Assembly: GCF_014217625.1 (NCBI RefSeq)
Contig: NZ_CP043641.1
Location: 4,374,094 to 4,438,093 of the forward strand
Reading direction: 5' to 3'
Length of the DNA: 64,000 nucleotides
Source of the DNA: Leifsonia shinshuensis
GTDB taxonomy: Bacteria; Actinomycetota; Actinomycetes; Actinomycetales; Microbacteriaceae
Positions 28,220-36,289 of the stretch are shown here, piece after piece. The notes below the pieces were generated by a model. That model was not told the origin of the DNA. It worked only from the letters and a program-made list of their open reading frames with translations, and ran no database searches. Position 1 is the stretch's first letter. Each line of letters starts with the position of its first letter. Made by a program: the position numbers and the translations under genes.

Positions 28220-29514
28220 GCTGCCGCCTCCTTCACCGCTGCGCTGAGCGCCTGGTCCAGATCGTAGATGATGTCGTCCACATCCTCGATGCCGACGCTG
28301 ATGCGCACGACGCCCGGGAGCACGCCGGCGTCGAGGAGCTGCTGCTCGGTGAGCTGGGCGTGCGTCGTGGAGGCCGGGTGGATGACGAGCGTCTTCGCGT
28401 CGCCGATGTTCGCGAGGTGGCTCGCGAGGTTCAGCGACTCGATGAAGCGCTGGCCGACCTCGCGTCCGCCCGTGACGACGAACGAGAACACGCTTCCCGG
28501 GCCCTTCGGGAGGTACTTCTGCGCACGTTCGTGGTGGGGGTGCTCGGGCAGCCCGGCCCAGAAGACCTTCTCGATCCGCGGGTCCGCGTCCAGCCACTCG
28601 GCGACCGCGCGGGCGTTGTCGACGTGCGCCTGGATCCGGTACGGCAGCGTCTCGACGCCCTGCGCGAGCAGGAACGCCGAGTGCGGGGCGAGGGAGGGGC
28701 CGATGTCGCGCAGCTGCTCGGCGCGGAGGCGGGTGAGGAAGGCGTATTCGCCGAAGTTGCCCGACCACTGCAGCCCGCCGTACGACGGGACCGGCTGGCT
28801 GAACAGCGGGAACTTTTCGCTGTGCCAGTCGAAGCGGCCGCTCTCCACCACGACGCCGCCCAGGGTGGTGCCGTGGCCGCCGAGGAACTTCGTCGCCGAG
28901 TGGATGACGATGTCGGCGCCCCACTCGATCGGGCGGTTCAGGTAGGGGGTGGCGATGGTGGAGTCGATGATCAGCGGGATGCCGGCCGCGTGCGCGACCT
29001 CGGCCAGGCCCTCGATGTCGGCGATCTCGCCGGACGGGTTGGCGATCGTCTCGGCGAAGACGAGCTTGGTGCGGTCGGTGATCGCCGCCGCGTAGTCGGC
29101 CGGGTCGGAGCTCTGCACGAACGTCGTGTCGACCCCGAAGCGGCGCAGCGTGACGTCGAGCTGCGTGATCGAGCCGCCGTAGAGGTTGGCGGACGCCACG
29201 ATGTGGTCGCCGGCCCCGGCCAGCGACGCGAACGTGATGTACTGGGCGCTCAACCCGCTCGCCGTCGCGACGGCGCCGATGCCGCCCTCGAGGCTCGCGA
29301 CGCGCTCCTCGAACGACGCGACCGTCGGGTTCTCCAGCCGCGAGTAGATGTTGCCGTACTTCTGCAGCGCGAACCGCGCCGCGGCGTCCGCGGTGTCGTC
29401 GAACACGAAGGCGCTGGTCTGGTAGATCGGCAGTGCGCGCGCTCCGGTCACGGGGTCGGGGATGTTGCCCGCGTGGATCGCACGCGTCCGGAAGCCATAT
29501 TCGCGATCAGCCAT
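28216..29514 (-). CDS. metY: O-acetyl-L-homoserine sulfhydrylase
   Basis: A 432-residue Cys/Met-metabolism PLP enzyme converting O-acetylhomoserine and sulfide to homocysteine. The PLP Lys209 is in IHSATKFLGGHGTTLGG; the PLP-binding SLEGGIGAVATASGLSAQYI and the LNLASHLANIGDAKTLVIHPASTTH C-terminal motif identify the MetY subgroup. A cystathionine gamma-synthase would be shorter. The start is ATG 29514 with TAGCGT exactly six bases upstream (forward 29521-29526), a leaderless pattern. Operon with the CoA-binding gene. Confidence 0.94.
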   Translation of the reverse strand: MADREYGFRTRAIHAGNIPDPVTGARALPIYQTSAFVFDDTADAAARFALQKYGNIYSRLENPTVASFEERVASLEGGIGAVATASGLSAQYITFASLAGAGDHIVASANLYGGSITQLDVTLRRFGVDTTFVQSSDPADYAAAITDRTKLVFAETIANPSGEIADIEGLAEVAHAAGIPLIIDSTIATPYLNRPIEWGADIVIHSATKFLGGHGTTLGGVVVESGRFDWHSEKFPLFSQPVPSYGGLQWSGNFGEYAFLTRLRAEQLRDIGPSLAPHSAFLLAQGVETLPYRIQAHVDNARAVAEWLDADPRIEKVFWAGLPEHPHHERAQKYLPKGPGSVFSFVVTGGREVGQRFIESLNLASHLANIGDAKTLVIHPASTTHAQLTEQQLLDAGVLPGVVRISVGIEDVDDIIYDLDQALSAAVKEAAA

Positions 29515-29806
29515 GCGGCCACGCTACCCGAGGCCCCGCGAGGCCACCCTGCGGCCTCCGTAACACGCGGTCATCCGTCGGCTTCGCCCGTGGGGTGTCG
29601 GGGCGTCGGTCGCCGCAGGCCAGTCGCCGCGGGCCATGCGTCGTGCGCGTAGGTTTCGCCGACACTGCATGGGGGCGGCCGGTCGCCGCGTCGTGCACGG
29701 GGCCTGCACAGCCTGCCTCGATAGGCTCGAAATGTTCGCACGACCGCGATCCCGGACGACGGTTCAGTACCCGGCACGCGACAAGACTGGCCAAGGAGTC
29801 GTCATC
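29515..29806 (+). promoter_or_regulatory. Intergenic region with promoter and leader of the SMR exporter gene
   Basis: This divergent gap has no credible gene. Near 29515-29526 is the metY promoter hexamer. On the plus strand TAGGCT at 29722-29727 is the best -10 for the SMR gene, which would give a leader of about 70 nt ending in AAGGAG (29793-29798). The leader is GC-rich and could fold. I cannot match it to a known guanidine riboswitch by eye. Confidence 0.4.
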
Positions 29807-30121
29807 GTGTCGTGGATCGTCCTCATCCTCTCCGGCGTGCTCGAAGCCGTGTGGGCCACGGCCCTCGGGAAGTCCGCCGGTTTCACCCGCCCCGTACCCA
29901 CCGTGGTGTTCGTCGTCGGCCTCCTCGCCTCGATGGGCGGCCTCGCCTACGCGATGCGCGACATCTCGACCGGGACGGCCTACGCCGTCTGGGTCGGCAT
30001 CGGCGCGGCGCTCACCGTGCTGTACGCGATGGTCTTCGGCGGCGACGGCTTCTCGCTGGTCAAGCTGCTGCTCATCCTCGGGCTGGTCGGCTGCGTCGTC
30101 GGACTGAAGCTGGCGCACTAG
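29807..30121 (+). CDS. Small multidrug resistance exporter, Gdx/SugE-like
   Basis: A 104-residue four-helix SMR protein. The N-terminus VSWIVLILSGVLEAVWATALGKSAGFTRP has the essential membrane Glu13 and Trp16, and the pattern is closer to SugE/Gdx (guanidinium exporters) than to EmrE. GTAYAVWVGIGAALTVL is the conserved third-helix signature. The start is GTG 29807 with AAGGAG eight bases upstream; longer open frame upstream has no similarity. Such proteins work as antiparallel dimers; a single gene suggests a dual-topology homodimer. Confidence 0.9.
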   Translation: MSWIVLILSGVLEAVWATALGKSAGFTRPVPTVVFVVGLLASMGGLAYAMRDISTGTAYAVWVGIGAALTVLYAMVFGGDGFSLVKLLLILGLVGCVVGLKLAH

Positions 30122-30163
30122 CCGGGTCGGCTGGATCGGCGAGCGCGATTCGGCGTCAGGCGG

Positions 30164-31201
30164 TCAGGCCGCCGACACCCACACCGCGCCGAGCGCCAGC
30201 GCGGCGATCAGGGCCCAGGACAGCAGACCGGTGGCGAGTGCGCGCCAGCCCGTTCCGACGAGGGTGCGCAGCCGGACCGCGGTCCCGAGGCCGAAGAGGG
30301 CCATCGCGAGGAGGATGGTCTGGAGCGTGTCGGCGCCGTCGGTCATCGCGGCCGGCAGCGGCAGGAACGAGCGGATCAGCACCGCCGCGATGAAGCCGGC
30401 GACGAAGAGCGGGACGATCGGCGGGCGCTTAACGCTGGGGTCGCCCTCCACGTGCCGGCGGCGCTCGACGATCGCCGCGATCGCGACGGTCGGGGCGAGC
30501 ATGAGGACGCGGGTGAGCTTGACGACGATCGCCACGGTCAGCGCGGCCGGGCCCGCGATCTGCGCGGTCGCCACGACCTGGCCGACATCATGGACTCCGC
30601 CGCCGACCCAGTGACCGAACTGCACCGCGGAGAGGCCCAGTGGATGCCAGAAGAGCGGGAGCACGAAGATCGCGAGCGTCCCGCACAGCGTGACCAGCGC
30701 CACCGGAGTGGCGGCCTCCTCGTCCTTGGGCTTGACCACTCCGCTCATCGCGCCGATCGCGGACGCACCGCAGATCGAGAAGCCCGTCGCGATCAGGAGC
30801 GGTTGGTGACCGGGCAGGCGGAAGAGCCGGCCGATCAGGAACGTCCCGCCGAAGCTGAACGCCACGATCCCGACGGTCGTCAGGATGGCCACCCAGCCGA
30901 GCCCGGCGATGTCGCCGAGGCTGAGCTTGAGGCCGAGCAGCACGACGCCGATCCGCATCAGCCGCTTCGCGCTGAGCGTGAGGCCAGGAGCGAGCACTCC
31001 GCCGAGGGCGCCGCGCGCGGCCGGGATCTGGCCGACCACGATGCCGAGCACGACCGCCGCCGTCAGCAACGGCACGGCGGGCGCCAGCCAGTGGATTCCC
31101 CAGGCTGCGGCCGCGGCGAGGCCGGCGACGGCGACGCCGGGCAGCCAGGAGAGTGACGAGCGCGCGGGTGAGGGGGTGGGCGAGGTGGCGGGTGAGGTCA
31201 C
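30164..31201 (-). CDS. YeiH-family (UPF0324) putative sulfate exporter
   Basis: A 345-residue inner-membrane protein with about ten transmembrane segments. Family motifs are present: LGIVVGQIP, SAKRLMRIGVVLLGLKLSLGDI, SICGASAIGAMSGVVKPKDEEAATPVALVTLCGTLAIFVLP and WVGGGVHDVGQVVATAQIAGPAALTVAIVVKLTRVLMLAP. Transport of sulfate or related anions is proposed for relatives and unproven here. The start is GTG 31201; AAGAAT lies six bases upstream. It follows the S53 peptidase gene by 106 nt on the same strand. Confidence 0.9.
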   Translation of the reverse strand: MTSPATSPTPSPARSSLSWLPGVAVAGLAAAAAWGIHWLAPAVPLLTAAVVLGIVVGQIPAARGALGGVLAPGLTLSAKRLMRIGVVLLGLKLSLGDIAGLGWVAILTTVGIVAFSFGGTFLIGRLFRLPGHQPLLIATGFSICGASAIGAMSGVVKPKDEEAATPVALVTLCGTLAIFVLPLFWHPLGLSAVQFGHWVGGGVHDVGQVVATAQIAGPAALTVAIVVKLTRVLMLAPTVAIAAIVERRRHVEGDPSVKRPPIVPLFVAGFIAAVLIRSFLPLPAAMTDGADTLQTILLAMALFGLGTAVRLRTLVGTGWRALATGLLSWALIAALALGAVWVSAA

Positions 31202-31307
31202 CGTTCCATTCTTGCGTCAACGCACATCCGGTTTTGACACGGGGCGTGGCGGGCCGCGACCAGGGTGCGCGCGCACCTGCGCCTCGGCCCGGCCGGCCGG
31301 CCATCCA

Positions 31308-32897
31308 TCACAGACTGGACAACAGCCGCGCCCCGTCCGGCACCCCCAGCCCCGTGCAGGCATCCCAGCCCGTCCCCGCGGCGTACACCCCGTTGTTCCC
31401 CGACGTGATGTCCCGGAAGCCCGCGGCGACCTGGCCCGCCCGGATCGAGTCGTACAGCTTCGGCTGCACCAGCCCGAAGCGCGAACCCGTCGACTGGGCC
31501 AGGCGGGCGATCAGCGCAGCCCACAGGGGTGCGACCGCGCTCGTTCCGCCGATCACCATGTCCTTGCCGTCGACGCGCACCTGGTAGCCGGTCTGCGGGT
31601 CCGCGACCGCCGACACGTCGGGGACGCCGCGGCCGCCGGGGCCGTTGGCAGCGCCGCCCGCGTCCGTGCCTCCGGGGCCGGAGGGGACGCCGACGCCCTT
31701 CTGCCAGGTCGGGAGGGCGAAGACCGCGCTGACGCCGCCTCCGGTCGCGCCGTTCCCCGCCCCGTTGTTCCAGACCGTCTCGGACTGGACCGCGCCGGTC
31801 GTGGCGTTCGCCTCCAGGCGGGTGCCGCCGCAGGCCAGCGCGTGCGGGGAGGAGGCCGGGAAGTCGACGTGCGCCTTGCCGTCGCCGACACGGTCGCTGC
31901 TGCCGTCGTCGCCCGCCGCCACGGTGGTGGTGACACCGAGCGCGGCGGCGTCCTGGAGGGCCTGGTCGAACGCGTTGCGCGCCTGCGCCGTCCACTGGTC
32001 CTCCGACTGGCCCCAGCTGATGCTGATCGTGGCTGGGGTGGGCGTCGCGTGGGCGGCGGTGCTCACCGCGTCCAGGAATCCCGCGTCGGTGTTGGGTGCG
32101 AAGTACACGAGCAGCGCGGCGCCGGGGGCGAGCGCGCCGGCCACCTCGATGTCGAGCATGACCTCCCCGTCCGCGCCGTTGGGGTCCTGGCCGGGGACGT
32201 TCGATGCACCGTCCACGCCGACGGCGGTCACCGACGGGGTGGGGATGCCGAGCCCGGCGAAGTAGGTGTCGAGGTCGGCCTGCACGTAACCGCCGCCCAA
32301 CTCGATGATGGCGATGGTCTGGCCGCTTCCGTCGGTGCCCGCGGGGAAGTCGTAGACCTTCCCGAGCTGGGGCGGCGTGTAGCTGGTGGCCACCGCAGCG
32401 GCGGGCGTGATGTGGAACTGGGCGCGCGCCTGCGGCCGGTCGTCGAGGCCGAGCACAGCGGTCACGACGCCGTCGAGCTCGGCGGGGATGCTCAGCCCGC
32501 CGGAGCGCTGCCGGTAGCGCGGGGCGTCCTCCCCGGCGTCGGCCGGCCGGGATTCGGCCAGATCGGTCCCGAACACGCGCGCCAGCACGGAGACCGGGCC
32601 GGAGACGCGGACGCGGCGCTCCGCGGCGTTCGCCTCGTCGACGGTCACGCCGAGGCGTTCGAGGGTCGATGTCACCAGCTGGAGGTCCGCCGGCGAAGCG
32701 CCGTAGCGGTCGCCGAGCTCCTGCGTGGTCAGGTGCGACGTGAAGGCGTCGTCGGGGAGCGGCGCCTGGCGGCGCAGGATCAGCGTGGCCTGGACGGGTG
32801 TGTCCGGCGGGAGGGCTCCGTGCGCCTGGAAGCCGGCGCGTGGGGGCCGTTCGCTTCCGGGAAGGGGGACGAGGTTCAGCGGCTCTTCGGCATCCAT
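31308..32897 (-). CDS. S53 family (sedolisin/kumamolisin-type) serine-carboxyl peptidase
   Basis: A 529-residue acid endopeptidase precursor. An N-terminal pro-kumamolisin domain (about 25-180) is followed by the catalytic domain with Glu245 and Asp249 (GEVMLDIEVAGALAPGA), the Ser453 nucleophile in GGTSAVAPLWAAL and a C-terminal Ca-binding stretch (FRDITSGNNGVYAAGTGWDACTGLG). No signal peptide is visible, so export would need another route or the protein is intracellular. The start is ATG 32897, with TAGACC about seven bases upstream; a TTG six bases earlier is also in frame. It is downstream of the mannosyltransferase gene by 67 nt. Confidence 0.92.
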   Translation of the reverse strand: MDAEEPLNLVPLPGSERPPRAGFQAHGALPPDTPVQATLILRRQAPLPDDAFTSHLTTQELGDRYGASPADLQLVTSTLERLGVTVDEANAAERRVRVSGPVSVLARVFGTDLAESRPADAGEDAPRYRQRSGGLSIPAELDGVVTAVLGLDDRPQARAQFHITPAAAVATSYTPPQLGKVYDFPAGTDGSGQTIAIIELGGGYVQADLDTYFAGLGIPTPSVTAVGVDGASNVPGQDPNGADGEVMLDIEVAGALAPGAALLVYFAPNTDAGFLDAVSTAAHATPTPATISISWGQSEDQWTAQARNAFDQALQDAAALGVTTTVAAGDDGSSDRVGDGKAHVDFPASSPHALACGGTRLEANATTGAVQSETVWNNGAGNGATGGGVSAVFALPTWQKGVGVPSGPGGTDAGGAANGPGGRGVPDVSAVADPQTGYQVRVDGKDMVIGGTSAVAPLWAALIARLAQSTGSRFGLVQPKLYDSIRAGQVAAGFRDITSGNNGVYAAGTGWDACTGLGVPDGARLLSSL

Positions 32898-32964
32898 ACC
32901 CAACGGTCTACCACCGTGGGCCGACAGCGGTGAGGGCCGATTCGGCCTATCTGAACAGGACGCG

Positions 32965-34626
32965 TCAGACCCAGCTCGGCAGCCACATGTGGATCTGCCA
33001 GAACCAGAACGGGACCTGCTGCGCCGTCCAGATCGGCCAGAAGAACGCGCTCACCACGGCCGCGAGCGCGAGGAACACCGTCGTCCAGGCGATCCCCTGA
33101 CGCCGTCGCCGCTCGGGATCCGTACGCCTGCCGAGCACCAGCGCGATGACCGCGGTGAGCGCGAGGATCAGGTAGGGCTCGAAGGCGATCGCGTAGAACT
33201 GGAAGATCGTGCGGTTGATGTAGAGCAGCCACGGCAGGTACCCGGCGGCGAGGCCGGTGAGGATGAGGCCCGTCCGCCACTCCCGGTAGCGGGCGAGCCG
33301 GTAGACCAGGTAGAACACCGCCGCCGCGGCGGCCCACCAGATGATCGGGTTGCCGAGCGACGTGATCGCCGCCGAGCAGCCTCCCGGCGCGGTGCAGCCG
33401 GCCTGGCCGTAGGTGTTGCCGGTGTAGTACATGCTCGTCGGCCGGATCATGAACAGCCAGGTCAGCGGGTTGGACTGGTACGGGTGCGGCACGTGGAGGT
33501 TGATGCTGTAGTTGTACATCTCCGTCTGGTAGTGCCAGAGGTTCTGGAACCACAGCGGCACCCACGCGAGCGCCCCCGTCCACTGCGCGTGCACCGATTC
33601 GGCCCAGTTGCGGTAGTAGCCGCCGCTGGTGACCAGCCAGCCGGTCCAGGTGGCGATGTAGGACAGGAACGCGATCGGGACCATCAGCACGAAGGTCGCC
33701 GGCGCCTGCTTGAGCAGGCCGCCGCTGATGTAGAAGGCGACACCCTCCCTGCGCCGGGCGACGATGTCCACCACGACGACGTAGACGGCGAAGAAGGCGA
33801 GGAAGTAGAAGCCGCTCCACTTCACGCCGGCGCAGAGCCCGGTGAGGATGCCGGCGGCGATCAGCCACGGCCTCCACCACAGCACCGGCCCCCAGGACGG
33901 ATCGCGTCCGGCTCTGCGGGCGTCGAGCAGCTTCGCCGCCAGCCGGTTCGCGTGCCAGCGCCGGTCGAGCAGGATGCAGCCGAACGCCAGCAGCGCGAAG
34001 AACATCACGATGTTGTCCAGCAGCGCGACGCGGCTCATCACGATCGCGTGCCCGTCGATGGCGAACAGGAAGCCCGCGATCGTCGCGATCATCGTGGAGG
34101 AGAACAGCGCCCGCGCGATCAGGAAGACGACCAGCACGGCCAGGATGCCGACGACAGCGGTCGACACGCGCCAGCCGAACGAGTTGCCCGCTCCGGTCGC
34201 GGCCATCCCGAGCGCGATGATCCACTTGCCGAGCGGCGGATGCGCGACGAAGGAGGGGGAGGACTCGAAGATGTCCGTGTTCCCCGCGTTGAACGACTGG
34301 TCGGCCTTGTCGGGCCAGCTGCCCTCGTAGCCGAGGTGGAAGAGGCTCCAGGCGTCCTTGACGTAGAAGGTCTCGTCGAACACGAGCACGTGCGGGGAGC
34401 CGAGGTCCCACAGCCGCAGGACGGCGGCGAGCAGCGTGACCGCGATCGGCGCGCCCCAGTACCAGAGCTTCAGCCGCAGCGGCGTCCGCAGCACGCGCGC
34501 CCACCAGTCGTCCAGCCGGCTGCCGATGCGGGCCGGGGCGACGTGCGCCGCCGGGTGGGCGACGGGCGTGTCGGCGCCGGAGGCCGCTGCGGCGGTGTCG
34601 CCCGCGAGGGGTGAGGGGGAGGTCAC
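32965..34626 (-). CDS. pmt: Dolichyl-phosphate-mannose--protein mannosyltransferase (PMT family)
   Basis: A 553-residue polytopic GT39 enzyme that transfers mannose from polyprenyl-phosphate-mannose to secreted proteins. The catalytic Asp84-Glu85 pair is in HVLVFDETFYVKDAWS and the conserved PSFVAHPPLGKWIIALGM follows. A C-terminal WFWQIHMWLP end is characteristic. Next to rsmI in divergent orientation, as in mycobacteria (pmt Rv1002c, rsmI Rv1003). The start is GTG 34626; CAGGAT lies six bases upstream, facing the rsmI promoter hexamer. Confidence 0.95.
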   Translation of the reverse strand: MTSPSPLAGDTAAAASGADTPVAHPAAHVAPARIGSRLDDWWARVLRTPLRLKLWYWGAPIAVTLLAAVLRLWDLGSPHVLVFDETFYVKDAWSLFHLGYEGSWPDKADQSFNAGNTDIFESSPSFVAHPPLGKWIIALGMAATGAGNSFGWRVSTAVVGILAVLVVFLIARALFSSTMIATIAGFLFAIDGHAIVMSRVALLDNIVMFFALLAFGCILLDRRWHANRLAAKLLDARRAGRDPSWGPVLWWRPWLIAAGILTGLCAGVKWSGFYFLAFFAVYVVVVDIVARRREGVAFYISGGLLKQAPATFVLMVPIAFLSYIATWTGWLVTSGGYYRNWAESVHAQWTGALAWVPLWFQNLWHYQTEMYNYSINLHVPHPYQSNPLTWLFMIRPTSMYYTGNTYGQAGCTAPGGCSAAITSLGNPIIWWAAAAAVFYLVYRLARYREWRTGLILTGLAAGYLPWLLYINRTIFQFYAIAFEPYLILALTAVIALVLGRRTDPERRRRQGIAWTTVFLALAAVVSAFFWPIWTAQQVPFWFWQIHMWLPSWV

Positions 34627-34651
34627 CAGGACATCCTGACAGACTGGACCT
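34627..34651. promoter_or_regulatory. 25-bp divergent gap holding two facing promoter hexamers
   Basis: Only 25 bp separate the pmt and rsmI start codons. CAGACT at 34640-34645 (plus) lies six bases before the rsmI ATG; CAGGAT (forward 34633-34638, minus) lies six bases before the pmt GTG. If both are -10 elements, each promoter's -35 lies inside the other gene and the two cannot be occupied together. Confidence 0.5.
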
Positions 34652-35473
34652 ATGATCATCCTCGCCGCGACGCCGATCGGAAATCTGGGCGACGCCTCCG
34701 CCCGCCTGGTCGAGCTGCTCGGCTCGGCGACCGTCGTCGCCGCCGAGGACACCCGGGTCACGCAGCGGCTGCTCGCGGGCCTCGGCGTGGAGAACCGGCC
34801 CCGGCTGATCGCCCTGCACGAGCACAACGAGCGCGACCGGGCGGCCGAGCTGGTGGAGCTCGCCCGCGACCAGGACGTCGTGGTGCTCTCCGACGCCGGG
34901 ATGCCGACGGTCTCCGACCCCGGCTTCCCGCTCGTGGAGGCCGCGGCGGCCGCCGGAGTCGGCGTGACCGTGGTGCCCGGCCCGAGCGCTGTGCTGTCGG
35001 CGCTCGCCGTGTCCGGCCTCCCGACCGACCGGTTCACGTTCGAAGGGTTCCTGCCACGCAAGCACGGGGAGCGCACCTCGTCTCTGCGGGCGCTGGCGGC
35101 CGAGCAGCGCACGATGCTGTTCTTCGAGTCGCCCAACCGGCTCGCCGCCTCGCTCGCCGACCTGGCCGATGTGTTCGGCGCCGACCGCCGCGCTGTGGTC
35201 TGCCGCGAGCTGACCAAGCTGCACGAGGAGACCCGCCGCGGGACGCTGGAAGAGCTGGCCGCGTGGGCGGCGAACGGCGTGCGCGGAGAGATCGTCGTCG
35301 TGGTCGCCGGCGCCCCGGCCCGGGAGGCCGACCCGGCCACGGCGCTCGAGCAGGTGCTCGCCCTCGTCGCCGACGGGACCCGGCTGAAGGACGCCGCCGC
35401 GGAGGTCGCGGAGGCGACGGGGCTGTCCCGGCGCGACCTGTACCAGGCGGCGCTGGACGCGCGGCGGGGTTAG
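34652..35473 (+). CDS. rsmI: 16S rRNA (cytidine(1402)-2'-O)-methyltransferase
   Basis: A 273-residue tetrapyrrole-methylase-fold enzyme that 2'-O-methylates C1402 in 16S rRNA. The diagnostic N-terminus is ILAATPIGNLGDASAR, followed by EDTRVTQRLL, VLSDAGMPTVSDPGFPLVEAA, VVPGPSAVLSALAVSGLP and the FFESPNRLAASL segment. It starts at ATG 34652 without a Shine-Dalgarno site. Its stop overlaps that of the convergent toxin gene by 4 nt. Confidence 0.96.
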   Translation: MIILAATPIGNLGDASARLVELLGSATVVAAEDTRVTQRLLAGLGVENRPRLIALHEHNERDRAAELVELARDQDVVVLSDAGMPTVSDPGFPLVEAAAAAGVGVTVVPGPSAVLSALAVSGLPTDRFTFEGFLPRKHGERTSSLRALAAEQRTMLFFESPNRLAASLADLADVFGADRRAVVCRELTKLHEETRRGTLEELAAWAANGVRGEIVVVVAGAPAREADPATALEQVLALVADGTRLKDAAAEVAEATGLSRRDLYQAALDARRG

Positions 35474-35877
35474 CGCGATCGAGTGTGGGGAAGGACGACC
35501 ACCTCGACATCCGGGAACCGGCTGAACCCGGCGTCTTCCGTCAGCAGTGGAACTCCGACCGCTCCTGCGTGCGCGGCGATGAGGGCGTCTTTCGGCCGGA
35601 CCGCGCGGCGAGGCTCGGCGGTCAGCGTTCCATAAGCGTCCGATGCCGCTCGATCGAAGTCCAGCCAGAAGTCGGCCAGGTCATCCAGCGTCCTGATCAG
35701 CTCCTCGCGCTGATCGGCTGCGGACCTTCGCCTCGCGTCGCCGCGGAAGACGACCAGGCCCTGGACGAGTTCGCCTCGGCAGATCATCGATGAACGGTAC
35801 GAGCCGAGGTCGTCGACGACGTCCGTGGGGAGGCCGCTGACCAGAACGCTGGTGTCGAGCATGCCGCGGATCGTCAT
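35470..35877 (-). CDS. PIN-domain toxin (VapC family)
   Basis: A 135-residue PIN-fold ribonuclease, smaller than the one at 27049. The acidic set is Asp8 (GMLDTSVLV), Glu36 (CRGELVQG), Asp97 (PKDALIAAHA) and Asp115 (LLTEDAGF). ATG 35877 overlaps the antitoxin stop by 4 nt. The 3' end overlaps the rsmI stop by 4 nt in the convergent sense, so the pair is wedged tightly into the rsmI-metG interval. Confidence 0.88.
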   Translation of the reverse strand: MTIRGMLDTSVLVSGLPTDVVDDLGSYRSSMICRGELVQGLVVFRGDARRRSAADQREELIRTLDDLADFWLDFDRAASDAYGTLTAEPRRAVRPKDALIAAHAGAVGVPLLTEDAGFSRFPDVEVVVLPHTRSR

Positions 35878-36167
35878 CGCGGCTCTCCGACCATGTCGGT
35901 GTCGCGGGAGGCGGTCAACCGCTCGAGTTCCTCCGTGACGACCTCGTCATCCGCGAGTCGAGCGAGGAGACGGAGTCGCGCTTTCGCCGCTTCGAGGGCG
36001 GTGTCGGATTTCTGGTCGGTGTCGTCGGAAACCGGAATGAAGGCAGCGCTCACGCGGCCGTGCGTCGTCACCGCAGCGCCGGACTTCAGATAGTGGGCAG
36101 GGTTGGACTTGAACGTACTGATCGGCACGTGCGGGAGACGATCGATTTCGGCTGCCGTGAGAGTCAT
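35874..36167 (-). CDS. Antitoxin of the second VapBC-type pair (Phd/YefM-like)
   Basis: A 97-residue protein with MTLTAAEIDRLPHVPISTFKSNPAHYLKSGAAVTTHGRVSAAFIPV, the Phd/YefM DNA-binding fold, followed by a helical toxin-binding tail. ATG 36167 has GGAG five bases upstream; a longer open frame to 36251 was rejected. It sits upstream of and coupled to its toxin. It likely represses its own promoter in the 122-bp gap facing metG. Confidence 0.85.
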   Translation of the reverse strand: MTLTAAEIDRLPHVPISTFKSNPAHYLKSGAAVTTHGRVSAAFIPVSDDTDQKSDTALEAAKARLRLLARLADDEVVTEELERLTASRDTDMVGEPR

Positions 36168-36289
36168 ATCTGCTCCATTTCGTAAATTCGGCTCTGATTC
36201 TAGAGGCTGCGGCTCCGAATGGGCTGAACGCCCGCTCCGCCCCGGTAACATCGCCGTCCACCCCCTCCCGCGCCCGTAGGATAGTCACC

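Noticed and set aside
29734..29806. Guanidine riboswitch in the SMR leader
   Set aside because: I could not match the conserved loops of any known guanidine class by eye, so it is given only as a point to check.
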